NCBI GenBank assembly: GCA_025531455.1
Contig: JAMYHL010000003.1
Coordinates: forward strand, 434,001-498,000
Direction of reading: 5' to 3'
Source: Apiotrichum sp. Y4204
Lineage: Eukaryota; Basidiomycota; Tremellomycetes; Trichosporonales; Trichosporonaceae
DNA: 64,000 nt
Shown piece by piece: positions 54,658-64,000 of the stretch (its first letter is position 1; the number at the start of each line of letters is the position of its first letter). Below the pieces are notes generated by a model. That model was not told the DNA's origin, did not search any database, and saw nothing but the letters and a program-made list of their open reading frames with translations. The position numbers and the translations under genes are program-made.

Positions 54658-56731
54658 AGTGATTGATGTAGTCTGGTTCTGCAGTGTCTATGAGTCGAGA
54701 GGGTCTTCGTCGAGGTGGAAGCTGAAGAAGCTGGAGGAGGTGTGGATGATGGGAATCGCAAGAGTCACCTGCTGGGTATATGAAGTAATCTCACAGCCTA
54801 CAGTCTCGGTGCAGAGCCCCGCGCAACATGTCCCGCGTGCGTGTTCCGGGCGGCGGAGGCTCTACTGGCTCTGCTCGAGCTGCACGGCTGCTAGCGAACT
54901 GGGAACATGCATGTGTTCAGAGCATGACGACCGCGGTGAGCGGCCATCTAACGTCCGTCGACCCCGTGACACCTGTGGCCTTGCGGTCGGCAACTCTTGT
55001 ATGGCTCGCAAAGTGCGGCTAATTTTTCCTGCGCATTGCGCATACCAGACCAGCCCACCCGAACCCGCATGACCACAGCCTCAGCTGACTTTCTAATTTC
55101 TGTATGCATTGCCCACCCCCGGCATGGCCCTTGTACGCATGGCCACACACTGCCCTGTCTCCCAGTTCGGTGTCTTGACGGTTGCCGCTGAAGCGAGACC
55201 GAGGGCCTGGGTGGATGACGGCATACCCGGCGCCGGCGCCACCAGTCCCATTTGCAGAAGGCCAACCGGCCCCGGATCTTCCGGTTCCAGCCAGGAGAAC
55301 AACCCACCAAACAGTACGGTACAATCTCACACCGACAAACACAATCACACTCCGCACACCACACTCAGTGCACCAACCTCCATCCCCCGTCCGCCGTTCT
55401 CCAATCTCCGTGCGTGCTCCGTGCCGTGCGGCCGTGGCATCCGGGCTGTTATCGCCAGAACGGTGTGATTCGGGGCGGCGTATCGCGGAAATCTAATGTC
55501 CAGCAGGACGCGTCGTTTGAGCTACGAGGATATCGCCTGCTCTGTACTTCGTTGGTTCACTTGGTTCACTTGCATCTATCTCGCTTGCTTACGTGGATGG
55601 TGGTCTGCTGTGTCCATTCACGACCGAGATAATCCATGGATAAGACCTTCCCAAGACGCCGCTGCGGCCCGCACGTTTGCTGTGCCATCAGCTCGATGGC
55701 GCGCAAAAGTGCGGCGTATCGCGGGAATTTGATGTCCAAGGATAAGCAAGTCCAGACAGACGCGTCGCGCCTCGTGGTAGGCTGAACGCGTCTCGATCAG
55801 CGTCTTGTGTCACTAGCGACCCTTGGAACAAAGACTCAGACACTGCAAACGAGCCGACTCTGCAACAAGTTACTGATTAATGACGCTGTCGGCGTTCCGG
55901 CCCGGACACTTTGCCGGATATCAAAAGCTCTGAAGACCGTTGTGACCCTCCGACCTGTGACACTGACACTTCAACCCCAAACGAAATGTTACTTCTGATC
56001 ACGACTGACGAGGTCGATAAACCTAGGCAGATTTCCCTTATCTTCAAGGATCGCGGCAGCCAGGAGACGGGAAGAGACCGAAACTGCGGGCGATCGAAAC
56101 ATACAAAGGACACGCATCCCCAACTGTCCCTCATGCCTGCCGTGGGTCTCAACCGTGCCCTCCAACGTTTAGCTACTTGCTGCTCATCACAGCTTGAAGA
56201 CCGTATCTCCGGGGTTCGGGCCCAATTCCTGCGGTAGCTCTCAAGCTCGTGGTTTATCCCACCGAGGCTGTAAGCTGAAAAGTCAGTCACGGCAAACTCC
56301 ACTACGTCCGTGAGGAACGGCTCTCGTACGTGTTGGGGAGATGTTGAGAAAGCGCGGTGGGGCCTTCATGGTTTTGTAACAAGGGTATTGCCAGCTACCC
56401 CACGCGCGCACTGTCTGTTTCCCCCTTGGCCATGCCTTTGTCACTAATGATACCCGATACGCTCCACATCGACGTCACAGTCCTGGGATCCACGCCCAGT
56501 CTCCTGAGATGTGGGGGGTGCCGGTTTTTGTCATGCTTGACCATTTCAACCCCCGTTTGCGACCTCGTGGGAGTGGAACGAGGAACGAGGCACATGTCGC
56601 CGAGCGGAAGTCAAAAGTCTCCGCTGGGAGACAGCAAAGTCCAAGCCTTATCGGCTGTTTGGTGACTCATGAATGATCATGAGTGATGATCAACCCCGCA
56701 GTGGGCCCCTCACCTTTCAGTTATCCGAGGG
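54658..56731. other. 2.1-kb intergenic region with a dispersed direct repeat
   Basis: Upstream of the salicylate-hydroxylase gene. It contains the direct repeat listed separately but no supported coding frame. Open frames up to 260 codons at 54284-55072 overlap real exons antisense. Confidence 0.45.
55475..55767. repeat. Pair of diverged direct repeats
   Basis: GCGGCGTATCGCGG followed by AA, a T/C-rich spacer, ATGTCCA and finally GACGCGTCG occurs at 55475-55515 and again at 55711-55767. The second copy carries an insertion of about 16 bp before GACGCGTCG. Origin unknown. Confidence 0.55.
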
Positions 56732-57060
56732 CCTCAGATCTGATTGACATAGGAGGGTTCGGATTACGAGAGGGCATCTTGAGGAGCGATATCGATAATA
56801 ACCCCACGCTGCCGCGACTTCCAGCCCCGAGCTCCCAGCTCGCATGCGGCCTTCGTTTGTTCAAACCCTCAGATCCGAATGCCATACTGCAGGGTCCAAA
56901 TTACGAGGGGCATCTATTATTGTCAACTGACTCAACCAGACTAATGACAACCCCGCGCCGCCAGCCCCGCCTCCCAGCTCCCACTCGTCCGTGCAAGAAC
57001 TTCAGATCCAGATGCCATACTGTATGGTTTGGGTTACGAGTCGGGGATCTCGAAGAGCGT
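56732..57060. repeat. Three diverged tandem copies of a ~135-bp unit
   Basis: Copies start at 56732, 56867 and 57001, each with CTCAGATC or TCAGATCC. The later two continue GATGCCATACTG or GAATGCCATACTG. All three carry a GGATTACGAG/AAATTACGAG/GGTTACGAG block and a GCATCT/GGATCT block. The first two also share a CCCAGCTC-rich end. The third copy is partial. The array ends about 440 bp upstream of the secreted-peptide gene at 57498. Confidence 0.65.
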
Positions 57061-57497
57061 TGCGTCGCTGGTGCTCGGGTGTAGCTTTGGGTCTACAGTA
57101 CATGTGCGGCCAGTCGTTCCTTAGCTGTAACGGCATCGGAAATAAACCCAAGATCCCAAGCGACCGTCGAGCGGACCCATGGGTCGAGTCACAATGACAT
57201 GGACGGTTGGTCACCTCACCGACGAGATGGTTCGTAGGAGCTTCCGACAATGGGTGTGCTGGAAGGTTTCGGCGAGGTGGACTATAGCGCTGCCTGTAGC
57301 TCTCCAAGGCTGGTGCTCCAAGCTGGGGCGAACGAGGTCCAATCTATAAGAGCTATACTCCAACGACCGAGGAGAGATAAAAGGGGTGCCATACGACCAC
57401 TCATCCCCACAAGCCGCTCTCTCCTTTCTACCCAGTCGCTAGCAATCCTAGCATCTCGCGAGCTCGATACTTCACATACACACTCCACAACCTCACA

Positions 57498-57856
57498 ATG
57501 AAGCTCGCCCTCATCCTCACATCCCTCATCGCTCTGGCTGTTGCCGCTCCTGCTCGTACGTTTGTCTTTAGCAGTCGCACCTCGCCCCTCCTATCCAGCC
57601 ACTGACACCAGACTACGAGGAGCGCGACGCCCTCGCTGAGGCTGACCCCCAACATGGCTTCGGCGGCGGCGGCTGCGGTGGCGGCCACAACCCCGTGTGC
57701 TGGAAGCGCGAGGCTGAAGCCGAGCCCGAGCCGGTTCCCGAGCCCGAGCCCGAGCCCGAGGCTGAGGCTGAGGCTGACCCCCAACATGGCTTCGGCGGCG
57801 GCGGCTGCGGTGGCGGCCACAACCCCGTGTGCTGGAAGCGCGAGGCTGAAGCCTGA
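57498..57856 (+). CDS. Secreted repeat-peptide precursor with Kex2/Ste13-type processing sites (alpha-factor-like)
   Basis: Exons 57498-57555 and 57612-57856 join through a 56-nt intron (GTACGT...ACCAG) to give 100 aa. Residues 1-17 are a signal peptide (MKLALILTSLIALAVAA). The mature part contains two identical peptides QHGFGGGGCGGGHNPVCW, each followed by Lys-Arg. The spacer from the first KR to the second peptide reads in perfect dipeptide register EA EA EP EP VP EP EP EP EA EA EA DP, all X-Ala or X-Pro. The first peptide is preceded by DA LA EA DP. That is the substrate pattern of Kex2 endoprotease plus Ste13-type dipeptidyl aminopeptidase. Each peptide has two Cys before a C-terminal Trp, as in several ascomycete pheromones. 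A TATA-like TATAAG lies at 57345. A signalling peptide is inferred; an antimicrobial or metal-binding peptide is the alternative. Confidence 0.85.
57641..57853 (+). repeat. Two identical 81-nt units, 132-nt period, within the peptide gene
   Basis: 57641-57721 and 57773-57853 are identical base for base, from GCTGACCCC to GAAGCC. Perfect nucleotide identity, including synonymous positions, indicates a recent duplication or ongoing gene conversion. The spacer between them is a degenerate GAGCCC/GAGGCT hexamer run. Confidence 0.9.
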
Positions 57857-57949
57857 GCCGGTTCTCGGGCGCGAAGCTGAACATGAGCCAGACACTGAAA
57901 GGCTGGACTCGGCTTCCGCGGCGGTGGCTGCAGCCGCGTGTGCTGGTAA
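57857..57949 (+). pseudogene. Decayed third peptide copy downstream of the stop
   Basis: Starting at 57911, in the same reading frame as the CDS, the codons read G-F-R-G-G-G-C-S-R-V-C-W followed by TAA (57947-57949). This keeps GF-x-GGGC, VCW and the Trp-stop ending. It lies 123 nt after the equivalent point of copy 2 (period 132). Between lie TGA codons at 57854, 57878, 57884 and 57896. Shifting by one base at 57854 opens a spacer-like frame (EPVLGREAEHEPD). A 75-nt GTGTGC...AAAG intron (57827-57901), phase 0 at both ends, could alternatively bring it into the product. Confidence 0.6.
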
Positions 57950-58297
57950 ACGTCTCCGCTGAGATAGGGCCTCTGGCGTCAGGAGTTGCGCGCAGACTGG
58001 TCTGTGGAACTAGTTTTAAATTATCTGGAGTAACGTAAATGATAGGAAAGCGAGGTTATGTTATTCCTACAGAGCAGATGTTGGTTTATGCTGCACAGTG
58101 GCCAAGTTGGGTCAGAGGGTGTTGTCCGTTTGACGTGGTCCATGGTGCTCACTTGGTGCTTCACGGTTCGCGGAGATGGTAGAGTTGGTCAGTGACCACC
58201 ACATTCATTCGCCCCCGGGGTCAGGAAACTACTACTGATAAGGCTACATAAACCGCGGAGGGCCGCCCTCATCGCCAGCCGCACACCCGGTTTTTAA

Positions 58298-59970
58298 TCA
58301 CAGCTCAAAAATGTTGAGCGGAAGCGCGTGCGGGTCTTTGACGACCTCGATCGAGCGCGTCTGTCATCAGAATCCCACCTTTCCCCTCCCCTTGCCGGTA
58401 TCTTACCTGGGTAAACGACCGCAGCCCCTCGACGCCATTAAACCTCCCCCAGCCCGACGACTTCCACCCACCATGGGGCACGGTCGGCGGGTCCGCGGGC
58501 GTGGGCGCATTGACGTGCACTGCGCCCGCCTCGATCCGCTTCGCGACGGCCGTCGCGCGCTCCACGTCCCGACCCCATACAGCGGCAGCGAGACCATACG
58601 GCGTGTCATTCGCGATGCGGACCATCTCGTCAATGAGCGCCGCCTCGTCCGCGTCCGGAACGGAGACAATCGCCGCCAGCGGGCCGAACGACTCATCGCC
58701 GTAGAGCTGCATGTCGGGGGTGACGTCCGCGAGCATCGTGGGAGTCACAAAAGCGTCGGCGTCCTTCCGCAGCCCGAGGACGGGGGACGCGCCGGCGCCA
58801 ACGGCCTGGGCGATGAGAGAGCGCACGCGCTCCCCCGAGGCGGGGGTGAAGAGCGCGCGGGGCTGTGCCTCGACGGCTTCCCATGCGCGCGCGAGGGCGG
58901 CAAGCAGTGCGTCCCGCTTCGAGGCGGGGACGAGGATGCGTTCCGTCGACATGCAGATCTGGCCGGCGTTCATGAACGCGCCGAAAATGACTGGTGTTAA
59001 TGGGGAAAATGGGGTTAGGCTTACGGTGGGAGGCGGCCGTGTCGAGGTCCGCGTCGGGGAGGAGGATGACTGGCGCTTTTCCCCCGAGCTCCATCAGTGT
59101 CGGCTTGAGGTGTTTTCCCGCAAGAGACGCAATGATGGACCCGACGCGCGTGCTGCCCGTAAAATTGACGTGCCGCACGCGCGTATCTGATACGAGGAGG
59201 GTGGTGAGCTCGGCCGCGTCGGCGGGACACACGTGCAGCACGCAGAGCGCGTCGCGCGGCAGGCCGGCGGCATACAGGAGCTCGGCCCAGAGTGCCTGCG
59301 ACCCCGGGGTGGTTTCCGAGGTCTTGAGCACGACCGTGTTGCCCGCCAGGAGGGGGGTCGCGATCGCGCGCACGGTCAGGACGTGGACCTGGAGTCAGAT
59401 GAGGCAGACGGAAAGTGCGGAATAGATGGAAAAGAGTTCGCCACTCATCCGACGTCATAGACTGAACTCACAGCATTCCACGCGGCAATAGCAAGACAGA
59501 CTCCATACGGCTCGCGGCCGATCGTTACAGTACCTAGCGTCAGTCATAACTCCCATTGACCACGCACCATGCTCGAGCGCAACCTCCTCCTCTTTCAGCG
59601 CCGCCTCCGCACTTCCAGCCAGGGTACGCAGTGCGCCCGTCGCCATGCCGATCTGCGCAACGGACCACCACTTTGTGACGCTGGTTTCCGCCATGTTGCT
59701 CTCGACAAGCCTAGCCGCCCACCCCGAGGATTCATCAGAGAGGATCTCCGCCGCACGCGAGAACACTGCTGCGCGCTCCGCGAGCGGCGTAGATTTCCAC
59801 TTTTGCAGGCCGGAAGAGAGAGAGTCCAGCGCGGATGTGATGTCTGCGGGGGTGCTCCGTTCCACGCTGTGCACGACGCCCTTTGACGGGTGGGAAATGG
59901 CGAATGTCGCGGGGGACGCCGACGGGCGCGGGACGAGGTTGCGCACGAGCGCGGAGAGGGTGCGGCCCAT
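58298..59970 (-). CDS. Aromatic aldehyde dehydrogenase (vanillin/salicylaldehyde dehydrogenase type)
   Basis: A spliced gene, about 500 aa, start MGRTLSALVRNLVP. ALDH landmarks: AAWNAVHVLTVRAIATPLLAGNT, NFTGSTRVG (cofactor), MELGGKAP with the catalytic Glu, and the catalytic Cys in FMNAGQICMSTERI. ESFGPLAAIV and GWKSSGWGRFNG follow. A last short exon ends HALPLNIFEL. The NAGQICMSTER form is the one seen in vanillin and salicylaldehyde dehydrogenases rather than in acetaldehyde or betaine-aldehyde enzymes. It would oxidise an aromatic aldehyde to the acid with NAD(P), feeding the hydroxylases at 50-55 kb. The N-terminal MGRTLSALVRNLVPR is basic and amphipathic, so a mitochondrial signal cannot be excluded. 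Confidence 0.9.
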
Positions 59971-62134
59971 GCTGTGGGGTGTTGGCTGTGTGAGCTGTTG
60001 GGTTTCTTTGGAGGCTGGTGGTGGTGAGGGCGGTGGTTGAGATATATATATTTGTATCTCGGTTTATGCGGGGTGTAAACCCGGAGTCCGGCTAGCCCAC
60101 CTCGGCGTATGGACGAGTGTATGAGTAAGTTCGGGCTTCCAGCAGTGGTCAGTGCAGTCGTCACTGTCAGTTAGCGCGAGTGCAGCATGTGGTGGGCGGT
60201 ATGCGGGAGATCGATTAGGATGCAGTAGGAGTGTAGTGCGGTGAGTGATTGGGTTCAAGATGAGATGGCAAGAGGAGATGGGAGATAAGAACGGAGTCCG
60301 CCGTCATCAAGGCGAAACCCTCAGGGACCGGCACAGGCGCAAAGCGGACGACGGCGCGGCTCAAACTCATGACTCCAAGGCCGCAAAGGTCAGTAAATGT
60401 GTCGATGCTATAAGCACACGCCCCACCCTAGCTCGAACTCGAGCCAGAACAATCAGACTCGACTGGTCTGAGACCAGCTGTCCCCCACTGTCCGTGCTCG
60501 ACAGGTGCCTGATTATAGAGTCAGTCCCGCATGTGTGCGCGCCATTGGTCAGTGAGAGGTCACCGCAGCTCACTCAGCTCACTCCGTCGCACTCCACCTC
60601 ACAGCACCAGCATGATCCAGCATGACCCCCACCCCAAGCAGCGTGGCGAGCACGCGGCCGCAATCAGCAACAGCCAACCAACACCCCGTCTCGGCGCCAT
60701 GTATGGTCTCGGGGCGCGGCCGCGCCGCCCAGCGGGTGTCAGTTATGCTACGTGACTCGCGACTGACGGCGCGGTGACCGGTGGCGCGTGATCAATCCCC
60801 CGGTTAACTGGTTACTGGGCGGCACTCTCGGCAATTGGCGTGCGTGCGTCGCTGCCTACGCCACTGATGTGTGACCTCCCATGGCCCAATGAACCACCGC
60901 GCGCCGCGACACCTCGTGTGTCGCCATGTGCGGCGAGTTTGAGCACGCCATCAGACATGGCCGCCACAGCCCCAGGGCACGCTGACAAACGACGCGCGTG
61001 CCATGCCAAGGCAGCAAGGCAGGCAAGGAAATGCATTCCGGTAGTAGTGCGTGGATATCGACTTTCCAGCGATTTCCGCCACCGCACACAGTTCCCCGCA
61101 GGCCGCAGGGATGCTCCCCACCGGACCGCGGAAATGAGAATCCCGGCCCGATCACGACTCTGGGACTCTGGACTCGAGACTCACGACTCACCCCCTCCCC
61201 GCACACACCGATTGCGATCGCGGCGGACGGACAGTGACTACCGGGGCGGGCTAGCGCGCGGCGCGCGGCGGGCCGCGGGGCGCCATGCATGTCCGGGGAT
61301 GGGCTGTGGACCTTTAGGTCTGTGGGTCTGTGGGCCTGTGGGCACGGAGGGAGAGAAGGGGAGTCACGGGTCCCGGGTCCTTGGGTTACGGACTTGGGCG
61401 AGGTGTCTCGGTTGTGGTCCCTGGGCTCGGGCTTCCTATCTACAGTTTCGCGTGCCGTGTTGTGCAGAGTCGGGTTGGGAGAAGTGAGGGATTAAGTCAC
61501 AGAAGAAGATATGAGAAGCAACGAGCAGAGCAGAGCAGATCACAAGAGACCGAGGAGTACCCGATTTGTGGTGGTGGCGAGGGCCCCGCCGGTTGTCCTT
61601 CCGTTGCCGGCTAGCGCACGGGGAACGCTCGGACCGAGAGGAAGTGCGGCATGAGGATGAGGGTGATGATGATGATGATGATGATGGCGACGATGACAAG
61701 ATTTCATGTGTATCATTCTGCGGGGAGATGGGAAGGATCGAGGAGGGCTGGATAATTGCAATGAATGTCATGTTGTTTGTAATTTGACCGACAGGATTGT
61801 GTCTTTCATCTCTCCATCGCCATCTCTCCATCTTCTTCCTCTTTCCATCCATCTCTCTCTTGTCTCTCTCTCTCTTTCTCACCATCACCCCCGTCGTCGC
61901 CGTCGACACCGACACCCCCCTCATCCTCATCCTCCTCTCCATCCACGTCCCCACACATCTCCGACCTCTCCTCGGCATACCTCCATCCCCTCTCCAAAAC
62001 AAAACCTTAGTGCTCTTCCGTCGTCATCGCACCGCATCGCGCACCGAAGCGACTCACCGACATCATCCTCGCCATCACATTCCGTCTCACCACCACCCAC
62101 TCGACTTTACTCGCCTCGCGCATCCTCCGCGCAC
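59971..62134. other. 2.2-kb divergent promoter region
   Basis: Between the aldehyde dehydrogenase and the right-hand Zn2Cys6 gene. Contains GACTCTGG/GACTC low-complexity sequence near 61140-61190, an (TGA)n microsatellite at 61664-61687 and strongly C/T-rich tracts at 61800-62000 leading into the factor gene. The open frames there are translations of these tracts. Confidence 0.45.
60042..60051 (-). promoter_or_regulatory. TATA-rich element of the aldehyde dehydrogenase promoter
   Basis: An alternating TATATATAT run about 72 bp upstream of the ATG at 59970, a suitable distance for a TATA box in this compact genome. Confidence 0.45.
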
Positions 62135-64000
62135 ATGTCGTCTGCACCATCGGTGTTCCCCGTACGTCGACGCCGTGCCCGTCGTTGATTGCTGACACTG
62201 CGGCCACTTTTGGATCCTCGGATCTCTCATTTCCTCGTTGCTCGCTTACCCCCTACTCGCTGTTGCTGCGTTCCCTCGACCAACTCTGTCACATCTCGCC
62301 CGCCGACCATCCTGCAGCCCATCGCCCCGTTCAGCTTCACGCTCGGCACGGGCAACGCGCTGCGCAAGGCCAAATCCGTCCAGAACTGCAGTGGTGAGTA
62401 ACTGAGTCACTGTGGGGCCCGCCGGGGAGCGGGAGTGGTTACCGACCATCAACCGAGATGGAAGTCACACCCCGCTCTCGTTCAAGACACAGCCGACCCA
62501 GCAATGCAACAGGCTTGATCCAGCAGCTGACACTCCCAGCATGTCGTCGACGTAAGACCAAGGTGCGTTGTGCTTCCCCCGCCTGACACCGCGGTCACGC
62601 CGACGCACGAGCCCCGCTGCGGGGGGGTCCAACGTCCCTATGCTCGTGCTCGTGCCCGACGCGTCGTCTCCTTGCTTGACATCGCTGACAGTAGTGTGAC
62701 CGCCTCTGGCCGTGTACGCCGTGCAAGGACCGCGGCGAGGCAAAGCAATGCGAGCAGTACATCAAGGAACCGAGTGACCGGCCAACGTGAGTGGGAAACC
62801 GGCCGCTCAGCTGACACCAAGGGGCTATACCCATGTGCTCGACACCTCCATCCTCGCGAATCGTGTCGCCCAGCTCGAGTCGGTGCTCTCGCGGCTCCTC
62901 ACGCGCGTTGACAATGTGGATGCGTACCAGGATTTGCTACACGAGTGGAAGGATCCTCTCCCGGTGTACAAGCACAAGGACGACGTGGGTCATCCCGCAA
63001 AAAGGGAGCGGTCCAACACGGTCACATCGAAACATGCCGGCGGTAGCAGCGACGACGGAATGGACCTCGACCGTACCGGTGCATCGACGCAGCCCGTAGG
63101 CGCGCCCACTGGATGCAGCAATGCATCGTCCAGTGCCCGTCCACTTGAGACGCCGGAATCCGCCACACTGCCGCTCTCCGTCCCCAGTCTCCCTGCAGGC
63201 CCGCTTGCTGCCCCTCGCCAGTCCGTGCCGACGCTCCTCCCCACCCCGCCAACCAACATGTACGCACCGAGTACTGGCACGCCGTCCACGGGCCTGAATC
63301 TCTCGTACCTTCCGGATAACGAGCCGTGGATCGCGTTCGACCGCAACCGCCCGTCCTTCCCAATGCAGAATATCGGCAGCACGAACGGCAACGGCAGCAC
63401 CGAACCAGCGAGCAAAGCGCCGAGCGTCCACGAGCACGACGCTGCTCTCGCCCTCGAGGGCATGGCGCTAGGCCGCGACATCTCGGAAAACCTCCCCGGA
63501 CTGCCTCGCGCCAATGCGCTGGCCCCGCAACGCGAGAACGACGAGCCGACACCGGGGTCCCCGCTCACCTTCTCGTCGTTCATACAGCACAAGCGATCCA
63601 TGAAGGATGCAGGCGGGCTCAAGTCGTTCCCGGCCGTCGCGCGGCTGCCGAGTATCATTGTTGGCAAATATGTCATCACGCACTTCCTGGAACAGTGAGC
63701 TGCCACGGTCTTTTTCCAAGCTGACATCAGTGTCGACTTTCGCTGGCGATGCTTGCACCGTCCGACGTTTGAGGCGCAATACAACCAGCTATCCGGCCGC
63801 TTACGTTCCAAGTCGGTCGACTTTTATCGGGAAGAGCTGAGCACGCTGGCGCTGTACGCGACGTGCCTTGCTGTCGGCATACACTTCCTGGACGAGGAGG
63901 GATATCGGGATCTCAACATGACTGAAGAGCAGGCGGAGGACCTCGCAGCGACATGCTGGGACGTGTCGTACCAGGCCCTCGAGGCGTCGGACTGGATGCA
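62135..64000 (+). CDS. Zn2Cys6 transcription factor, 3' end cut by the window
   Basis: Start MSSAPSVFP (62135), then an intron of about 150 nt. The zinc cluster comes from successive exons: ...KSVQNCS / ACRRRKTK / CDRLWPCTPCKDRGEAKQC..., giving C-x2-C-x6-C-x5-C-x2-C-x8-C. A coiled coil follows (LDTSILANRVAQLESVLSRLLTRVD), then a long Ser/Pro/Thr-rich linker and the start of a fungal_trans middle domain. That domain (KYVITHFLEH...DFRWRCLHRPTFEAQY... and LYATCLAVGIHFLDE) is entered through an intron at about 63695-63730. The frame is open at the window end (SDWM). It is nuclear. Its place beside aromatic-catabolism genes makes a pathway regulator possible, but this is only positional. Confidence 0.88.

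Noticed and set aside
57498..57856. Reading the peptide gene as evidence for a mating-type locus
   Set aside because: No STE3 receptor, homeodomain pair or CaaX pheromone gene is present in the window, so locus identity cannot be claimed.
61436..62188. Open frames on both strands in the C/T-rich and (TGA)n region
   Set aside because: Products of simple sequence; no coding character.

Overview
The window is nuclear DNA of a GC-rich, gene-dense fungus, most likely a basidiomycete yeast of the Tremellomycetes (Trichosporonales such as Trichosporon, Cutaneotrichosporon, Apiotrichum or Vanrija). Most genes are cut by short introns, mostly 35-110 nt, with GTGAGT-like donors and YAG acceptors. tRNA genes carry introns next to the anticodon. 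Regulators are Zn2Cys6 factors, and the gene set is rich in aromatic-acid and sugar-uptake functions. I see no transposon, rRNA or CRISPR array. The species call is inference.

Layout. 0-5 kb: a large intronless helical-repeat protein, tRNA-Ser(CGA) and a coiled-coil protein. 6-14.5 kb: a zinc alcohol dehydrogenase, a small unknown protein, a peroxisomal 3-ketoacyl-CoA thiolase ending in SKL, an MDR quinone-oxidoreductase-like enzyme and a CFEM-like, His-rich, GPI-type surface protein. Upstream of the last lies a palindromic pair of iron-type GATA motifs. 15-25 kb: an uncertain spliced gene, tRNA-Ala(CGC), a double RING-H2 protein, a 1,007-aa protein with repeated modules, a sugar transporter with phased promoter repeats and a small nuclear-looking acidic protein. 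26-42 kb: a serine carboxypeptidase, a DHA-type MFS transporter, a PARP-1-like enzyme whose catalytic His codon is completed by a 9-nt microexon, tRNA-Ala(AGC) and a Zn2Cys6 factor. 42-50 kb: a short-chain dehydrogenase, a 4.3-kb stretch without a convincing gene and a secreted ricin-B-type lectin.

50-64 kb holds aromatic-catabolism genes: an intronless, bacterial-looking 4-hydroxybenzoate 3-monooxygenase (PobA type), a salicylate-hydroxylase-type FAD monooxygenase, a vanillin/salicylaldehyde-type aldehyde dehydrogenase and, at the right edge, the start of another Zn2Cys6 factor. Together these could feed aromatic aldehydes and hydroxybenzoates to protocatechuate and catechol. An F-box-like protein sits among them.

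The most striking item lies inside that block, at 57,498-57,856. It is a 100-aa secreted precursor with two identical glycine-rich, two-cysteine peptides. The peptides are separated by Lys-Arg and by spacers made only of X-Ala and X-Pro dipeptides. This is the Kex2/Ste13 logic of ascomycete alpha-factor precursors, here in an apparent basidiomycete. A decayed third copy follows the stop codon in the same frame, and a diverged 135-bp tandem repeat lies upstream.
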